DNA of 10,697 bases. It comes from Bordetella sp. Lineage in GTDB: Bacteria > Pseudomonadota > Gammaproteobacteria > Burkholderiales > Burkholderiaceae_B. The translations under genes were made by a program, and so were the position numbers. The notes under the pieces are model-generated. The model saw only the letters and a list, made by a program, of their open reading frames with translations, did not search any database and was not told the origin of the DNA. Below, in pieces: positions 1 through 6,559 of this stretch (the stretch's first letter is position 1; each line of letters opens with the position of its first letter). The stretch lies in the NCBI GenBank assembly GCA_027450125.1, contig DAIDKG010000600.1:1-10697 (forward strand), read 5' to 3'.

Positions 1-252
1 CTGAACGGCGAGCCCAGCGGCACGGTGACGGCCGCCGAAGCCGGCCACGCCAGCTTCCTTGCGCGCCAGCAGCGCAAGAAGGCGCAGGCCGCGGCGAAAG
101 CAGGAACACCGGCTACGCAAGAAGCTGCTGCAACCAACGATGTGCCCGCTACTGCTGCTTCAGAACACGCGCCCGCTGCAGCTGAGACAGTCGTCTCAGC
201 ACCTGCCGCTGCCGACGAAGCCGACGACGCTACTGCCGGTTCGGGTTCTTAA
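1..252 (+). CDS. C-terminal end of an unidentified protein with an Ala-rich tail (partial, enters from left edge)
   Basis: The plus-strand frame 1 is open from the first base (reading LNGEPSGTVTAAEAGHASFL) to a TAA at 250-252. A GTG at 25 could be a start, but no ribosome binding site precedes it and the frame stays open to the edge, so this is most likely the last 83 codons of a longer gene. The visible part has a short basic stretch (ARQQRKKAQAAAKAG) and then a low-complexity tail of Ala with Pro, Thr, Glu and Asp, ending DDATAGSGS. Such tails are usually disordered. No domain is visible and I do not recognise the protein. It converges on pstB, so it is not part of the pst operon. Coding status rests on the open frame and on GC-rich codons like those of the neighbours. 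Confidence 0.5.
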   Translation: MNGEPSGTVTAAEAGHASFLARQQRKKAQAAAKAGTPATQEAAATNDVPATAASEHAPAAAETVVSAPAAADEADDATAGSGS

Positions 253-339
253 GCCGCCGAGGCTACCCTGCGCAATTCCTCAGTCCTGTTGCCGGCGTCT
301 TAAAAACTCGAAGAACAGCCAACGCAGCAAAAAAACAAA
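253..339. other. Intergenic gap between convergent genes; no clear terminator
   Basis: This 87-bp gap lies between the left plus-strand gene and the end of pstB. On the minus strand a run of seven T follows the pstB stop (A run at about 329-335 on the plus strand), but no stable stem precedes it. On the plus strand the only pairing seen is a 5-bp CTGTT/AACAG with a loop of over 20 nt. Neither side has a convincing intrinsic terminator, so termination may be Rho-dependent. That last step is inference. Confidence 0.4.
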
Positions 340-1119
340 TTAACCGAAACGACCCGTGATGTAGTCTTCGGTTTCCTTGCGCTTGGGCTTGACGAAGATC
401 TGGTCGGTCGCGCCGAACTCCATCAACTCACCCATGTACATGTAGGCCGTGTAGTCCGAGCAACGGGCGGCCTGCTGCATGTTGTGGGTCACGATGACCA
501 CGGTGTAATCGCCCTTGAGTTCGGCGATGAGTTCCTCGATCTTGGCGGTGGAGATCGGATCCAGCGCCGAGCAGGGCTCGTCCAGCAGCAGCACTTCGGG
601 CTTGATGGCGACGCCGCGGGCGATGCACAGGCGCTGCTGCTGACCACCCGACAGGCTGGCGCCGCTCTGGTGCAACTTGTCCTTCACCTCGTTCCACAGC
701 GCGGCCTTGGTGAGCGCCCATTCGACGCGCTCTTCCATCTCTCCCTTGCTGAGCTTCTCGAACAGACGCACGCCGAAGGCGATGTTGTCGTAGATGCTCA
801 TGGGAAACGGCGTGGGCTTCTGGAAGACCATGCCGACCTTGGCGCGGATCAGCGCGATATCGGTGCTGGTGGTGAGCAGGTTCTCGCCGTCCAGCAGGAT
901 TTCGCCTTCGGCGCGCTGGCCGGGATAGAGTTCGAACATGCGATTGAAAGTGCGCAGCAGCGTCGACTTGCCGCAGCCCGACGGGCCGATGAAGGCCGTG
1001 ACCTTGTTTTCGCGGATCGACATGTTCACATTGCGGATCGCGTGGAAATTGCCGTAGTGGAAATTGAGATTCTTGACTTCCAGCTTGGCGGGAGCTTGGC
1101 TTGAACTGGGATGTTCCAT
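340..1119 (-). CDS. pstB: Phosphate ABC transporter, ATP-binding protein PstB
   Basis: PstB hydrolyses ATP on the cytoplasmic face to drive phosphate import through PstC/PstA. The 259-aa protein is normal length for the family. The ABC motifs are all present and in order: Walker [10 protein letters not shown] at residues 45-53, Q-loop Gln100 ([15 protein letters not shown], the typical PstB context), signature LSGGQ at 156-160, Walker B VLLLDEP at 176-182, D-loop SALD at 184-187, and switch His212 in VTHNMQQA. The C-terminus [11 protein letters not shown] is also typical of PstB. The ATG at 1119 is preceded by a modest GGAA about 6 nt upstream. It lies 46 bp after pstA and is last in the pstSCAB operon. 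No phoU follows, because the next gene to the left is convergent. Identification is secure from the motifs and operon position. Confidence 0.97.
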   Translation of the reverse strand: MEHPSSSQAPAKLEVKNLNFHYGNFHAIRNVNMSIRENKVTAFIGPSGCGKSTLLRTFNRMFELYPGQRAEGEILLDGENLLTTSTDIALIRAKVGMVFQKPTPFPMSIYDNIAFGVRLFEKLSKGEMEERVEWALTKAALWNEVKDKLHQSGASLSGGQQQRLCIARGVAIKPEVLLLDEPCSALDPISTAKIEELIAELKGDYTVVIVTHNMQQAARCSDYTAYMYMGELMEFGATDQIFVKPKRKETEDYITGRFG

Positions 1120-1165
1120 TTCGGTTCCGGGAAAAAGTGGCAGCAGGCGGCAGGTGCCGGATGCC

Positions 1166-2023
1166 TCAGACGTTCGGTTTGCTGAACAGGGCGCGGGCCA
1201 CGATGTTGGTCAGCAGCACCAGCAACGTGATCAACAGCGCGCCGGCCCAGGCCAGGCGCTGCCAATCGTCGTAGGGACTCATGGCATATTGATAAATGGT
1301 CATGGGCAGGTTGGCCATGGGCGCATTCATGTTCCAGGTCATGAACTGGCTGTTGAGCGCGGTGAACACCAGCGGCGCGGTTTCGCCGACGATGCGGGCG
1401 ATGGCCAGCAGCACGCCGGTCACGATGCCGGAGCGGGCCGCGCGATAGCAAACCAGGGTGATCATCTTCCACTCGGGGCATCCCAGCGCGGCGCAGGCTT
1501 CGCGCAGGCTGTTGGGCACGAGCTTGAGCATGTCGTCGGTGGTGCGCACCACCACCGGAATCACCAGCACCGACAGCACCACCGCCCCGGCCCAGCCGGA
1601 GAAATGCTTGGCCTGGGCCACATAGACGGTGTAGATGAACAGGCCCACGACGATGGAAGGCGCCGACAGCAGCACGTCGTTGATGAATCGCGTGGCCGGC
1701 GCCAGCCAGCCGCGCCGTCCGTATTCGGCCAGGTAGGTGCCCGCCAGAATGCCCACGGGCGTGCCGATGAGCGTGCCCACGCCCGCCATCATCGCGCTGC
1801 CGACAATGGCATTGATGAGCCCGCCCGGCGAACCCGGCGGCGGCGTGACCTGCGTGAACAGCGTAAGCGTGAATTGGCCGCCGCCCTTGTACAGCAGCGT
1901 GGCGATGATCCAGAACAACCAGAACAGGCCGAACATCACGGCAAGAAACGACAGGGTCAGCATCGCCCTGTTGACCGCGCGCCGGCGCCGGTAGATGGGA
2001 TTATTCATGTCGAGCGTGGACAT
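1166..2023 (-). CDS. pstA: Phosphate ABC transporter, permease PstA
   Basis: This is one of two inner-membrane permeases forming the phosphate channel with PstC. The 285-aa protein has a basic N-terminus ([10 protein letters not shown], 11-20), then a first membrane segment at about 21-45. Further hydrophobic segments lie near 68-97, 115-137, 143-160, 196-222 and 256-280, consistent with six spans. The cytoplasmic EAA loop that docks on PstB is visible at about 173-200 ([19 protein letters not shown]), and the following [10 protein letters not shown] at 209-218 is characteristic of PstA. The start at 2023 is supported by GGAG seven bases upstream, inside the end of pstC. A second ATG five codons in (MNNPIYRR) is possible but less well placed. 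The pstC stop lies only 3 bp before the start, suggesting translational coupling. Confidence 0.96.
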   Translation of the reverse strand: MSTLDMNNPIYRRRRAVNRAMLTLSFLAVMFGLFWLFWIIATLLYKGGGQFTLTLFTQVTPPPGSPGGLINAIVGSAMMAGVGTLIGTPVGILAGTYLAEYGRRGWLAPATRFINDVLLSAPSIVVGLFIYTVYVAQAKHFSGWAGAVVLSVLVIPVVVRTTDDMLKLVPNSLREACAALGCPEWKMITLVCYRAARSGIVTGVLLAIARIVGETAPLVFTALNSQFMTWNMNAPMANLPMTIYQYAMSPYDDWQRLAWAGALLITLLVLLTNIVARALFSKPNV

Positions 2024-2026
2024 GGC

Positions 2027-3046
2027 TCAGCTCCGCGTGCCTTCGCCCTTGGCCAGGCGCAGCAGCAGCAGCTTGGACAGGGCCAGGACGATGGTGGTGA
2101 TAAGGAACAGGATCAGGCCCAGCTCGATCAGGGCCGATCGATGCATGTCGCTGCTCGCCTCGGCGAACTGATTGGCCAGCGCCGAGGCGATCGAGTTGCC
2201 GGGCTGGAACAGCGATCCGAGCCGGAAGGCGTTGCCGATGACGAAAGTGACCGCCATGGTTTCGCCGAGCGCGCGGCCCAGTCCCAGCATGATGCCGCCG
2301 ATCACGCCGATGCGTGTATAGGGCAGCACCACCTTGTACATGACTTCCCAGGTCGTTCCGCCCAGGCCGTAGGCCGATTCCTTCAGCAGCGAAGGCACGA
2401 GCTCGAACACGTCGCGCATGACGGCGGCGATGAAAGGGATGATCATGATCGCCAGAATGCCGCCGGCCGTGAACACGCCGATGCCGAAGGCAGGCCCCTT
2501 GAACATGAAGCCGATGCCCGGAATGGCGCTCAGGGCGTGGATGAGATAGGGCTCCACGTAGCGTTGGAACAGCGGCGCGAAGATGAACAGGCCCCACATG
2601 CCGTAGATGATGGAGGGAATGGCGGCCAGCATCTCGATGGCAATGCCCAGCGGGCGGCGCAGCCAGGTCGGCGACAGCTCGGTCAGGAACATGGCGATGC
2701 CGAAGGAGACGGGCACGGCGACCACGAGCGCGACGATGGACGTGGCCAGCGTGCCGTAGATGGGCACCAGGGCGCCGAACTGGCTGTTCACCGGATCCCA
2801 GTCGCTGTTCCAGAGGAAAGACAGTCCGTATTTTTCCAGCGTGGTCGTGCTGCCCAGCGCCAGCGACAGCAGGATCGCCAGCAGCAGGCAGAAGACGGCA
2901 AAGGCGAAGAAGCGCGTCGCATTGCGAAACAGCACATCCGCGTAGGCATGCTTGAGCTTTTTCATGGAGGGGGGTTTTCCGGGGATAACGTCCGCGGGAA
3001 GATTCACCCGCGTTCCGCCCGGCATATTATCAAGTACCGCACTCAT
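2027..3046 (-). CDS. pstC: Phosphate ABC transporter, permease PstC
   Basis: This is the second inner-membrane permease of the Pst system. The 339-aa protein has a cytoplasmic N-terminal tail of about 40 residues, then hydrophobic segments near 45-65, 97-122, 133-160, 185-210, 245-270 and 305-330, fitting six spans. The EAA-type coupling loop is at about 221-245 ([22 protein letters not shown]), followed by [11 protein letters not shown] at 256-266, a hallmark of PstC. The ATG at 3046 is chosen because AAGGGAAG sits just upstream; ATGs at codons 8 and 28 lack as good a site. The gene lies 84 bp after pstS, with a stem-loop in that gap, and is nearly abutted by pstA. Length and motifs match the family and no defect is seen. 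Confidence 0.96.
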   Translation of the reverse strand: MSAVLDNMPGGTRVNLPADVIPGKPPSMKKLKHAYADVLFRNATRFFAFAVFCLLLAILLSLALGSTTTLEKYGLSFLWNSDWDPVNSQFGALVPIYGTLATSIVALVVAVPVSFGIAMFLTELSPTWLRRPLGIAIEMLAAIPSIIYGMWGLFIFAPLFQRYVEPYLIHALSAIPGIGFMFKGPAFGIGVFTAGGILAIMIIPFIAAVMRDVFELVPSLLKESAYGLGGTTWEVMYKVVLPYTRIGVIGGIMLGLGRALGETMAVTFVIGNAFRLGSLFQPGNSIASALANQFAEASSDMHRSALIELGLILFLITTIVLALSKLLLLRLAKGEGTRS

Positions 3047-3070
3047 CGGCTTCCCTTTGCACTAGACGGC

Positions 3071-3098
3071 ACAAGGGCGGACCATGGCCCGCCCCTGC
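3071..3098 (-). other. Stem-loop in the pstS-pstC intercistronic gap
   Basis: In the transcript, six G-C pairs (GGGCGG at 3094-3089 with CCGCCC at 3080-3075) close an 8-nt loop. The stem extends outward by G-U, A-U, C-G and G-U pairs to about 3098/3071. It starts 32 nt after the pstS stop. No U-run follows, so it is unlikely to be a full terminator. Stem-loops in such positions commonly protect the upstream message or reduce read-through, which would favour excess binding protein over permease. That role is inferred, not shown. Confidence 0.5.
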
Positions 3099-3130
3099 AC
3101 CGTTCACTCACGACATTCCACGATGCGCAA

Positions 3131-4177
3131 TTACTTGCCGGCGTAGACGGGCTTGCCGGAGGTGTCCTTGATCTGTTCCCAGGACTTGTGGATCTTGGCG
3201 ACCACGCTGTCGGGCAGCGGCACGTAGATCAGGGACTCGGCGTCCTTCTTGCCCTTGGTGTAGCCGTAGTCGAAGAACTTCAGGACTTCGGCGCCGTTGG
3301 CGGGCTTGTCCTGCACCTTCTGCACCAGAACGTAGGTGGCCACGGTCAGCGGCCACGAGTTGTCGCCCGGTTCGTTGACCAGCACCACGCCCATGCCGGG
3401 CTCGGCATCCCAGTTGGCATTCGCGGCAGCGGCCGAGAAGGTTTCCAGCGTGGGCTCGACGTACTTGCCGGCCTTGTTGGCGACCAGGCCGTAGGTCAGG
3501 TGGTTGGTGGTCGAGTAGGCGATTTCGACGTAGCCGATCGCGCCCTGGAACTGCTTGACCAGGTTGGACACGCCTTCATTGCCCTTGCCGCCCTGGCCCA
3601 CGGGCCATTTGACGTCGGTGCCGAAACCGATCTTGCTCTTCCAGTCGGCGGACACGTCGGTCAGGTAGGTCGTGTAGTTGAACGAGGTGCCCGAGGCGTC
3701 GGAACGATAGATGGGCAGGATGTCCTGGTGGGGCAGCTTGACGCCGGGGTTCAGCGCGGCGATGGCCTTGTCGTCCCATGAGGTGATCTTGCCCATGTAG
3801 ATGTCGGCCAGCACGGGGCCGGTGAACTTCAGTTCGCCCGGCTTGATGCCGGGCAGGTTCACGACGGGGACGATGCCGCCGACCACCCCGGGGAACTGGA
3901 CCAGCTTGTTCTTGTCGAGCTCGGCGCCGCTCAGGGCCATGTCGGAAGCGCCGAAGTCCACGGTCTTGGATTCGATCTGCTTGATCCCGGCGCCCGAACC
4001 GATCGACTGATAGTTCACGGCCGAGCCGGTGGCGGCCTTGTACCCGACGGCCCACTTGGCGTAGACGGGATAGGCGAAGGAGGAGCCGGCGCCGGTGATG
4101 TCGGTGGCCTGGGCCGAGAAAACGGCAGCGCTCAGGGCAACGCCGAGAGTGACTTGCTTGAAAACACGCGTAAGCAT
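3131..4177 (-). CDS. pstS: Periplasmic phosphate-binding protein PstS
   Basis: PstS captures inorganic phosphate in the periplasm and delivers it to PstC/PstA. The 348-aa precursor begins MLTRVFKQVTLGVALSAAVF, a Sec signal peptide with a likely signal peptidase I site after AQA (residue 24), giving mature TDITGAGSSF. Ligand-binding segments typical of PstS are present: AGSSF at 30-34, SIGSGAG at 58-64, DFGASD at 74-79 and YRSDASGTSF at 157-166. The start at 4177 is chosen over an upstream in-frame ATG at 4324. It has AAAGGGA at good spacing and is followed at once by the signal peptide, and the 49-codon extension would run back through the Pho box and terminator. It is first in the operon, directly downstream of a PhoB-type promoter, so phosphate-starvation induction is expected. 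Confidence 0.97.
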   Translation of the reverse strand: MLTRVFKQVTLGVALSAAVFSAQATDITGAGSSFAYPVYAKWAVGYKAATGSAVNYQSIGSGAGIKQIESKTVDFGASDMALSGAELDKNKLVQFPGVVGGIVPVVNLPGIKPGELKFTGPVLADIYMGKITSWDDKAIAALNPGVKLPHQDILPIYRSDASGTSFNYTTYLTDVSADWKSKIGFGTDVKWPVGQGGKGNEGVSNLVKQFQGAIGYVEIAYSTTNHLTYGLVANKAGKYVEPTLETFSAAAANANWDAEPGMGVVLVNEPGDNSWPLTVATYVLVQKVQDKPANGAEVLKFFDYGYTKGKKDAESLIYVPLPDSVVAKIHKSWEQIKDTSGKPVYAGK

Positions 4178-4238
4178 CGTGGATCCCTTTATTGGTTGGT
4201 GAATGCGGGCAGATTTGGTTCTGCTTGAATGCCTGCGC

Positions 4239-4244
4239 ATCTTA
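4239..4244 (-). promoter_or_regulatory. Candidate -10 element of the pst promoter
   Basis: TAAGAT on the minus strand matches TATAAT at 4 of 6 positions and lies exactly 10 bp after the Pho box. This is the spacing expected at PhoB-activated promoters, where the Pho box replaces the -35 element. Transcription would start near 4231, leaving a leader of about 54 nt before the pstS ATG. Confidence 0.55.
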
Positions 4245-4254
4245 GAATCCTTGA

Positions 4255-4272
4255 ATGACAATATTATGACAG
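4255..4272 (-). promoter_or_regulatory. Pho box (PhoB binding site) of the pst operon
   Basis: The minus strand reads CTGTCATAATATTGTCAT. It matches 16 of 18 positions of the Pho box consensus CTGTCATAWAWCTGTCAY known from enterobacteria, with two direct 7-bp repeats (CTGTCAT and TTGTCAT) spaced 11 bp apart. It lies 77 bp upstream of the pstS start. PhoB phosphorylated by PhoR in low phosphate would bind here and activate pstSCAB. The site is seen in the sequence; regulation by PhoB is inferred from the consensus and gene function. Confidence 0.85.
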
Positions 4273-4276
4273 TCAC

Positions 4277-4312
4277 AAATAAGAAAGCCTGGGGTAAGAA
4301 TCCAGGCTTTCT
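4277..4312 (-). terminator. Rho-independent-type terminator of ppk
   Basis: A perfect 11-bp inverted repeat (AGAAAGCCTGG at 4282-4292, CCAGGCTTTCT at 4302-4312) encloses a 9-nt loop. On the minus strand the stem ends in TTTCT and continues TATTT, giving a moderate U-rich tail. It begins 30 nt after the ppk stop and ends 10 bp before the Pho box, so it should keep ppk transcription out of the pst promoter. Confidence 0.75.
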
Positions 4313-4323
4313 CATTTTAAGCA

Positions 4324-4339
4324 ATTGATATATATCAAT
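4324..4339. repeat. 16-bp perfect AT-rich palindrome after ppk
   Basis: ATTGATATATATCAAT is a perfect palindrome starting 3 bp beyond the ppk stop codon, just ahead of the terminator hairpin. It is strikingly AT-rich against the GC-rich surroundings. It could be an operator-like site, a curved or easily melted segment, or chance in an AT-rich gap. I assign no function. Confidence 0.5.
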
Positions 4340-4342
4340 ATT

Positions 4343-6469
4343 TCAGGACTCACTCTGCCCCAGTTTAGCTATTAGACAGTCATGTAACCCGAAAGGCGGG
4401 CGCCGGTCGACGACCCGGACGTAGGCGCCGTCGGCCTGCAAGCGCCAGGCCCATTGGTTGTCGCGCAAGGCATAGGTGAAGGCCTCGGCGATGACCCGCC
4501 GCTTGAGCGCCTTGTCATATACCGGGAAAGCCACTTCGACCCGGCGAAAGAAATTGCGGTCCATCCAGTCGGCCGAGGACAGGTAAACCGTCTCCTGGCC
4601 ATCGGCGTGGAAATAGAAGACCCGGGAGTGCTCCAGGAAGCGCCCCACCACCGAACGGACCCGGATGTTCTCGGACAGGCCGTTTACGCCCGCGCGCAAG
4701 GCGCACACGCCCCGCACGATGAGATCGATCTTCACGCCGGCCTGGCTGGCCAGATAGAGTTCCTCGATGACATGTTCTTCGAGCAGGGAATTCATCTTGG
4801 CCATGATGAGCGCCTTGCGGCCGGCCCGGGCGGCCCGTGCCTCGGCACGGATCAGTTCCAGCATGCCGGCATGCAGGGTGAAAGGCGATTGCAGCAGGGC
4901 CTTGAGCTCGCGCCGCGCTCCCAGGCCGGTCAGTTGGCCGAACACCTTGTCCATGTCCTCGCACAGCCGCGGATCGGCCGTCAACAGGCCGAAGTCGGTA
5001 TACAGGCGCGCCGTGCGGGGATGGTAGTTGCCCGTGCCCAGATGGGCATAGCGGCGAAGCCGGCCGTCCTCGCGGCGCAGCACCAGGGCCATCTTGGCAT
5101 GGGTCTTGTGCGCAACCACGCCGTAGACCACGTGCGCCCCCACCTCTTCCAGGCGCGCCGCCCAGTTCATATTGGTCTGCTCGTCAAAGCGCGCCATCAA
5201 TTCGACCACCACCGTCACTTCCTTGCCGGCGCGGGCCGCGGCCAGCAGGATCTGCATCAGTTCGGAGTCCTCGCCGGTGCGGTAGATGGTCTGCTTGATG
5301 GCCATGACATCGGGATCGACCGCCGCCGCGGTGAGAAAGTCGATGACGGGCTGGAAAGACTGGTAGGGGTGGTGCAGCAGGCGATCGCGCTCGGCGATGG
5401 CCGCGAAAAGCTCCGCCGGCTTGCCCTGCGTCCTGTCGAACGGCGCGGGAATGGGTGCGTGGTAAGGCGCGAACAGCAGGTCCGGCCGCGTGTTGGTATT
5501 GCACAGCTGCATCAGGCGCGAAAGGTTCACCGGCCCTGGCATGTGATAGGTGTCTGCCGGCGTCAGCGAGAACTCGCTTTGCAGATACCGTTCGAGCTCG
5601 GGCGGCATGACCCAGTCCAGCTCCAGCCGCACGGCCGAGCCGAAATTGCGCTGCGAGAGTTCGCCTTGCAGGGCGAGGCGCAGATTGGTGACTTCTTCCT
5701 CGTCGACGAACAGGTCGCTGTTGCGCGTCACGCGCCATTGGTAGCAGCCATGTATCGTCAAGCCGGGGAACAGGTCGCCCACGAAGGCGCGCAGAAACGA
5801 GGTCAGCAGGATGTAGCCTTCGGGGTGGCCCGACAGCTCGGGCGGCATGCGGATGAGCCGCGGCAGCGCGCGCGGCGCCTGCACCACGGCGATCGAGGCC
5901 GCTCTTCCGAAGGCATCGGCTCCCGACAGCGAGACGATGAAATTCAGGCTCTTGTTGTAGACGCGCGGGAACGGATGCGCCGGATCGAGCCCGATGGGCG
6001 TGAGCAGCGGCATGACCTCGCGCGTGAACACCTCGTGCGCCCACTGCTGCTGGGCCTCGTTCCATTCGGAGGCGTGGTGCAGGACGATGCCCTCGGCCTG
6101 CAGGCCGGGGAGGATCTGCTCGTTGAGCACCCGGTACTGGTGCTCGACCAGGGCGTGGGCCTTGGCCTGCACGCGGTCGAAGGCTTCGTCGGGCGTCATG
6201 CCGTCCGGACCGACCGCGCCCGGCGCCTGGCGCTGCTGCTCCTTGAGGCTGGAGATGCGGATCTCGAAGAATTCGTCCAGGTTGGCGCTGACGATGCAGA
6301 CATAGCGCAGGCGCTCCAGCAGCGGCACCTGCGGATGCTCGGCCATGGCCAGGACCCGTTCGTTGAATTTCAGCAGCGACAGTTCGCGATTGAAAAGCCG
6401 GGGCTGCGCCCCTGCCCGCCCTGCTGCCGCGGATTCCTGGATCATGTTTTCGAGTTCGCGTTGTTTCAT
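4343..6469 (-). CDS. ppk: Polyphosphate kinase Ppk1
   Basis: Ppk1 reversibly transfers the gamma-phosphate of ATP to polyphosphate, forming the cell's phosphate store. The 708-aa protein is the usual size (E. coli 688). The N-terminal domain starts with RLFNRELSLLKFNERVL at 24-40 and SANLDEFFEIR at 61-71, with the nucleotide-binding Asn64. Conserved arginines are Arg397 (IYRTGEDSEL) and Arg427 (ELMARFDEQTN). The autophosphorylated histidine is His457 in KTHAK, in the context YAHLGTGNYHPRTARLYTD, and the second catalytic histidine is His614 in FLEHSRV. The phospholipase D-like C-terminal region includes YLSSADWMDRN at 629-639. The ATG at 6469 gives the full N-terminus, but neither it nor the ATG at codon 9 has a clear Shine-Dalgarno sequence. 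It is divergent from ppx and ends in a hairpin terminator before the pst promoter. Confidence 0.97.
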   Translation of the reverse strand: MKQRELENMIQESAAAGRAGAQPRLFNRELSLLKFNERVLAMAEHPQVPLLERLRYVCIVSANLDEFFEIRISSLKEQQRQAPGAVGPDGMTPDEAFDRVQAKAHALVEHQYRVLNEQILPGLQAEGIVLHHASEWNEAQQQWAHEVFTREVMPLLTPIGLDPAHPFPRVYNKSLNFIVSLSGADAFGRAASIAVVQAPRALPRLIRMPPELSGHPEGYILLTSFLRAFVGDLFPGLTIHGCYQWRVTRNSDLFVDEEEVTNLRLALQGELSQRNFGSAVRLELDWVMPPELERYLQSEFSLTPADTYHMPGPVNLSRLMQLCNTNTRPDLLFAPYHAPIPAPFDRTQGKPAELFAAIAERDRLLHHPYQSFQPVIDFLTAAAVDPDVMAIKQTIYRTGEDSELMQILLAAARAGKEVTVVVELMARFDEQTNMNWAARLEEVGAHVVYGVVAHKTHAKMALVLRREDGRLRRYAHLGTGNYHPRTARLYTDFGLLTADPRLCEDMDKVFGQLTGLGARRELKALLQSPFTLHAGMLELIRAEARAARAGRKALIMAKMNSLLEEHVIEELYLASQAGVKIDLIVRGVCALRAGVNGLSENIRVRSVVGRFLEHSRVFYFHADGQETVYLSSADWMDRNFFRRVEVAFPVYDKALKRRVIAEAFTYALRDNQWAWRLQADGAYVRVVDRRPPFGLHDCLIAKLGQSES

Positions 6470-6521
6470 GATTTACGAGGATAACCAAGCGCGCGCCTGG
6501 CCGCCAGTCGCAGCGGCTCTC

Positions 6522-6527
6522 TATAAT
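6522..6527 (+). promoter_or_regulatory. Candidate -10 box for ppx
   Basis: A perfect TATAAT lies 32 bp before the ppx ATG in the 90-bp ppk-ppx gap. The best -35 partner is weak: TGGCCG at 6498-6503, with 18-bp spacing. Transcription would start near 6534, giving a leader of about 26 nt. No Pho box is seen in the gap on either strand. Confidence 0.45.
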
Positions 6528-6559
6528 CGCGGCTCCGATACTCACCGTCGATACGCCTC

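Noticed and set aside
1064..3781. A 905-codon plus-strand open frame opposite pstB, pstA, pstC and part of pstS
   Set aside because: It lies wholly antisense to four genes with clear family motifs. Its translation is rich in His, Gln, Arg and Gly with no domain, as expected for antisense frames in GC-rich DNA.
4178..4324. A 49-codon N-terminal extension of pstS from an upstream ATG at 4324
   Set aside because: It would place the Pho box, -10 and ppk terminator inside the coding region and bury the signal peptide. The ATG at 4177 has a good ribosome site and is followed directly by the signal peptide.
4454..6484. A 676-codon plus-strand open frame opposite ppk
   Set aside because: It is antisense to an intact ppk with all catalytic residues. 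The composition is typical of an antisense shadow, and it has no ribosome site or motif.
6500..6517. GCCGC/GCGGC inverted repeat overlapping the weak ppx -35
   Set aside because: Arms of 5 bp with an 8-nt spacer in GC-rich DNA are expected by chance.
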